This document shows positions 7,356-8,179 of a stretch of DNA of 8,179 nt, piece by piece (position 1 is the stretch's first letter; every line of letters begins with the position of its first letter). A program made the translations under genes and the position numbers. Source of the stretch: Sphingomonas sp. (GTDB lineage: Bacteria; Pseudomonadota; Alphaproteobacteria; Sphingomonadales; Sphingomonadaceae); contig JAICVC010000094.1 in assembly GCA_025935515.1 (NCBI GenBank), positions 1 to 8,179 on the forward strand. Direction: 5' to 3'. The notes under the pieces are model-generated. The model saw only the letters and a program-made list of their open reading frames with translations. It had not been told where the DNA came from and searched no databases.

Positions 7356-7437
7356 CCGTTCGGGCTGAGCCTGTCGAAGCCCTGTCCTGCTCCTATTGAA
7401 AGAAAGGACAGCCCTTCGACAAGCTCAGGGCGAACAG
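7356..7437. repeat. Inverted pair of REP-like palindromes (REPIN) between dnaK and dnaJ
   Basis: Two 33-base arms (7356-7388 and 7405-7437) are inverted copies that differ at 6 positions and are separated by a 16-base loop. Each arm is also internally palindromic: the left has GGGCT (7362-7366) facing AGCCC (7378-7382), and the right has CCCT (7412-7415) facing AGGG (7427-7430). Four of the six differences between arms occur as paired swaps that keep the inner stem intact. The core TTCGACAAGCTCAGG is a motif I recall as recurring in sphingomonad genomes. This organisation, two inverted REP units forming a long hairpin, is that of REPINs, which are dispersed by RAYT transposases. In the dnaK-dnaJ spacer the transcript could fold into a long hairpin and affect mRNA stability or the dnaJ/dnaK ratio; this effect is inferred. 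Confidence 0.8.
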
Positions 7438-7444
7438 TCATCGA

Positions 7445-8179
<735 letters not shown>

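Noticed and set aside
7356..7437. The hairpin read as a rho-independent terminator of dnaK
   Set aside because: No T-run follows the stem in the direction of transcription, and the internal REP structure with covarying arms is better explained as a REPIN.

Overview
The window looks like an ordinary chromosomal segment of a GC-rich alphaproteobacterium. The order Sphingomonadales (Sphingomonas-like) fits best. This rests on the PurB N-terminus (MVPRYSRPEM), the style of the DnaK and DnaJ sequences, the large YdbH-like protein, and a REP-type palindrome (TTCGACAAGCTCAGG core) that I recall as common in sphingomonad genomes. No database search was possible, so the taxonomic call is an inference.

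Layout, left to right. Bases 1-2577 (minus strand) hold 859 codons of a large inner-membrane-anchored YdbH/AsmA-like protein whose C-terminus lies off the left edge. A 116-base divergent intergenic region follows; it carries a possible general-stress (EcfG-type) promoter for ydbH. RadC (2694-3389, plus) comes next. Converging on it after only 20 bases is a small, probably secreted protein of unknown function (about 3410-3849, minus), whose signal-peptide coding stretch appears to be out of frame with the body of the gene. PurB (adenylosuccinate lyase, 3960-5285, plus) is followed after 81 bases, with no clear terminator, by a short PAS-GAF protein (5367-6218, plus) that resembles the front end of a bacteriophytochrome but lacks a PHY domain, an output domain and several bilin-pocket residues. 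DnaJ (6215-7333, minus) converges on it so closely that the two stop codons overlap. DnaK (7445 to the right edge, minus) is upstream of dnaJ. Between the two chaperone genes lies an 82-base inverted pair of REP sequences (REPIN).

How the genes relate. dnaK and dnaJ form a chaperone pair, probably transcribed together right to left, with the hairpin-forming repeat in the spacer. purB and the PAS-GAF gene may be cotranscribed, but their functions are not obviously linked. ydbH and radC are divergently arranged and share an upstream region. Most of the window is housekeeping. The items most worth a second look are the reduced phytochrome-like protein, the REPIN with covarying arms, and the frame break in the small secreted protein gene. 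I saw no tRNA or rRNA genes, CRISPR array, insertion sequence, prophage gene or origin.
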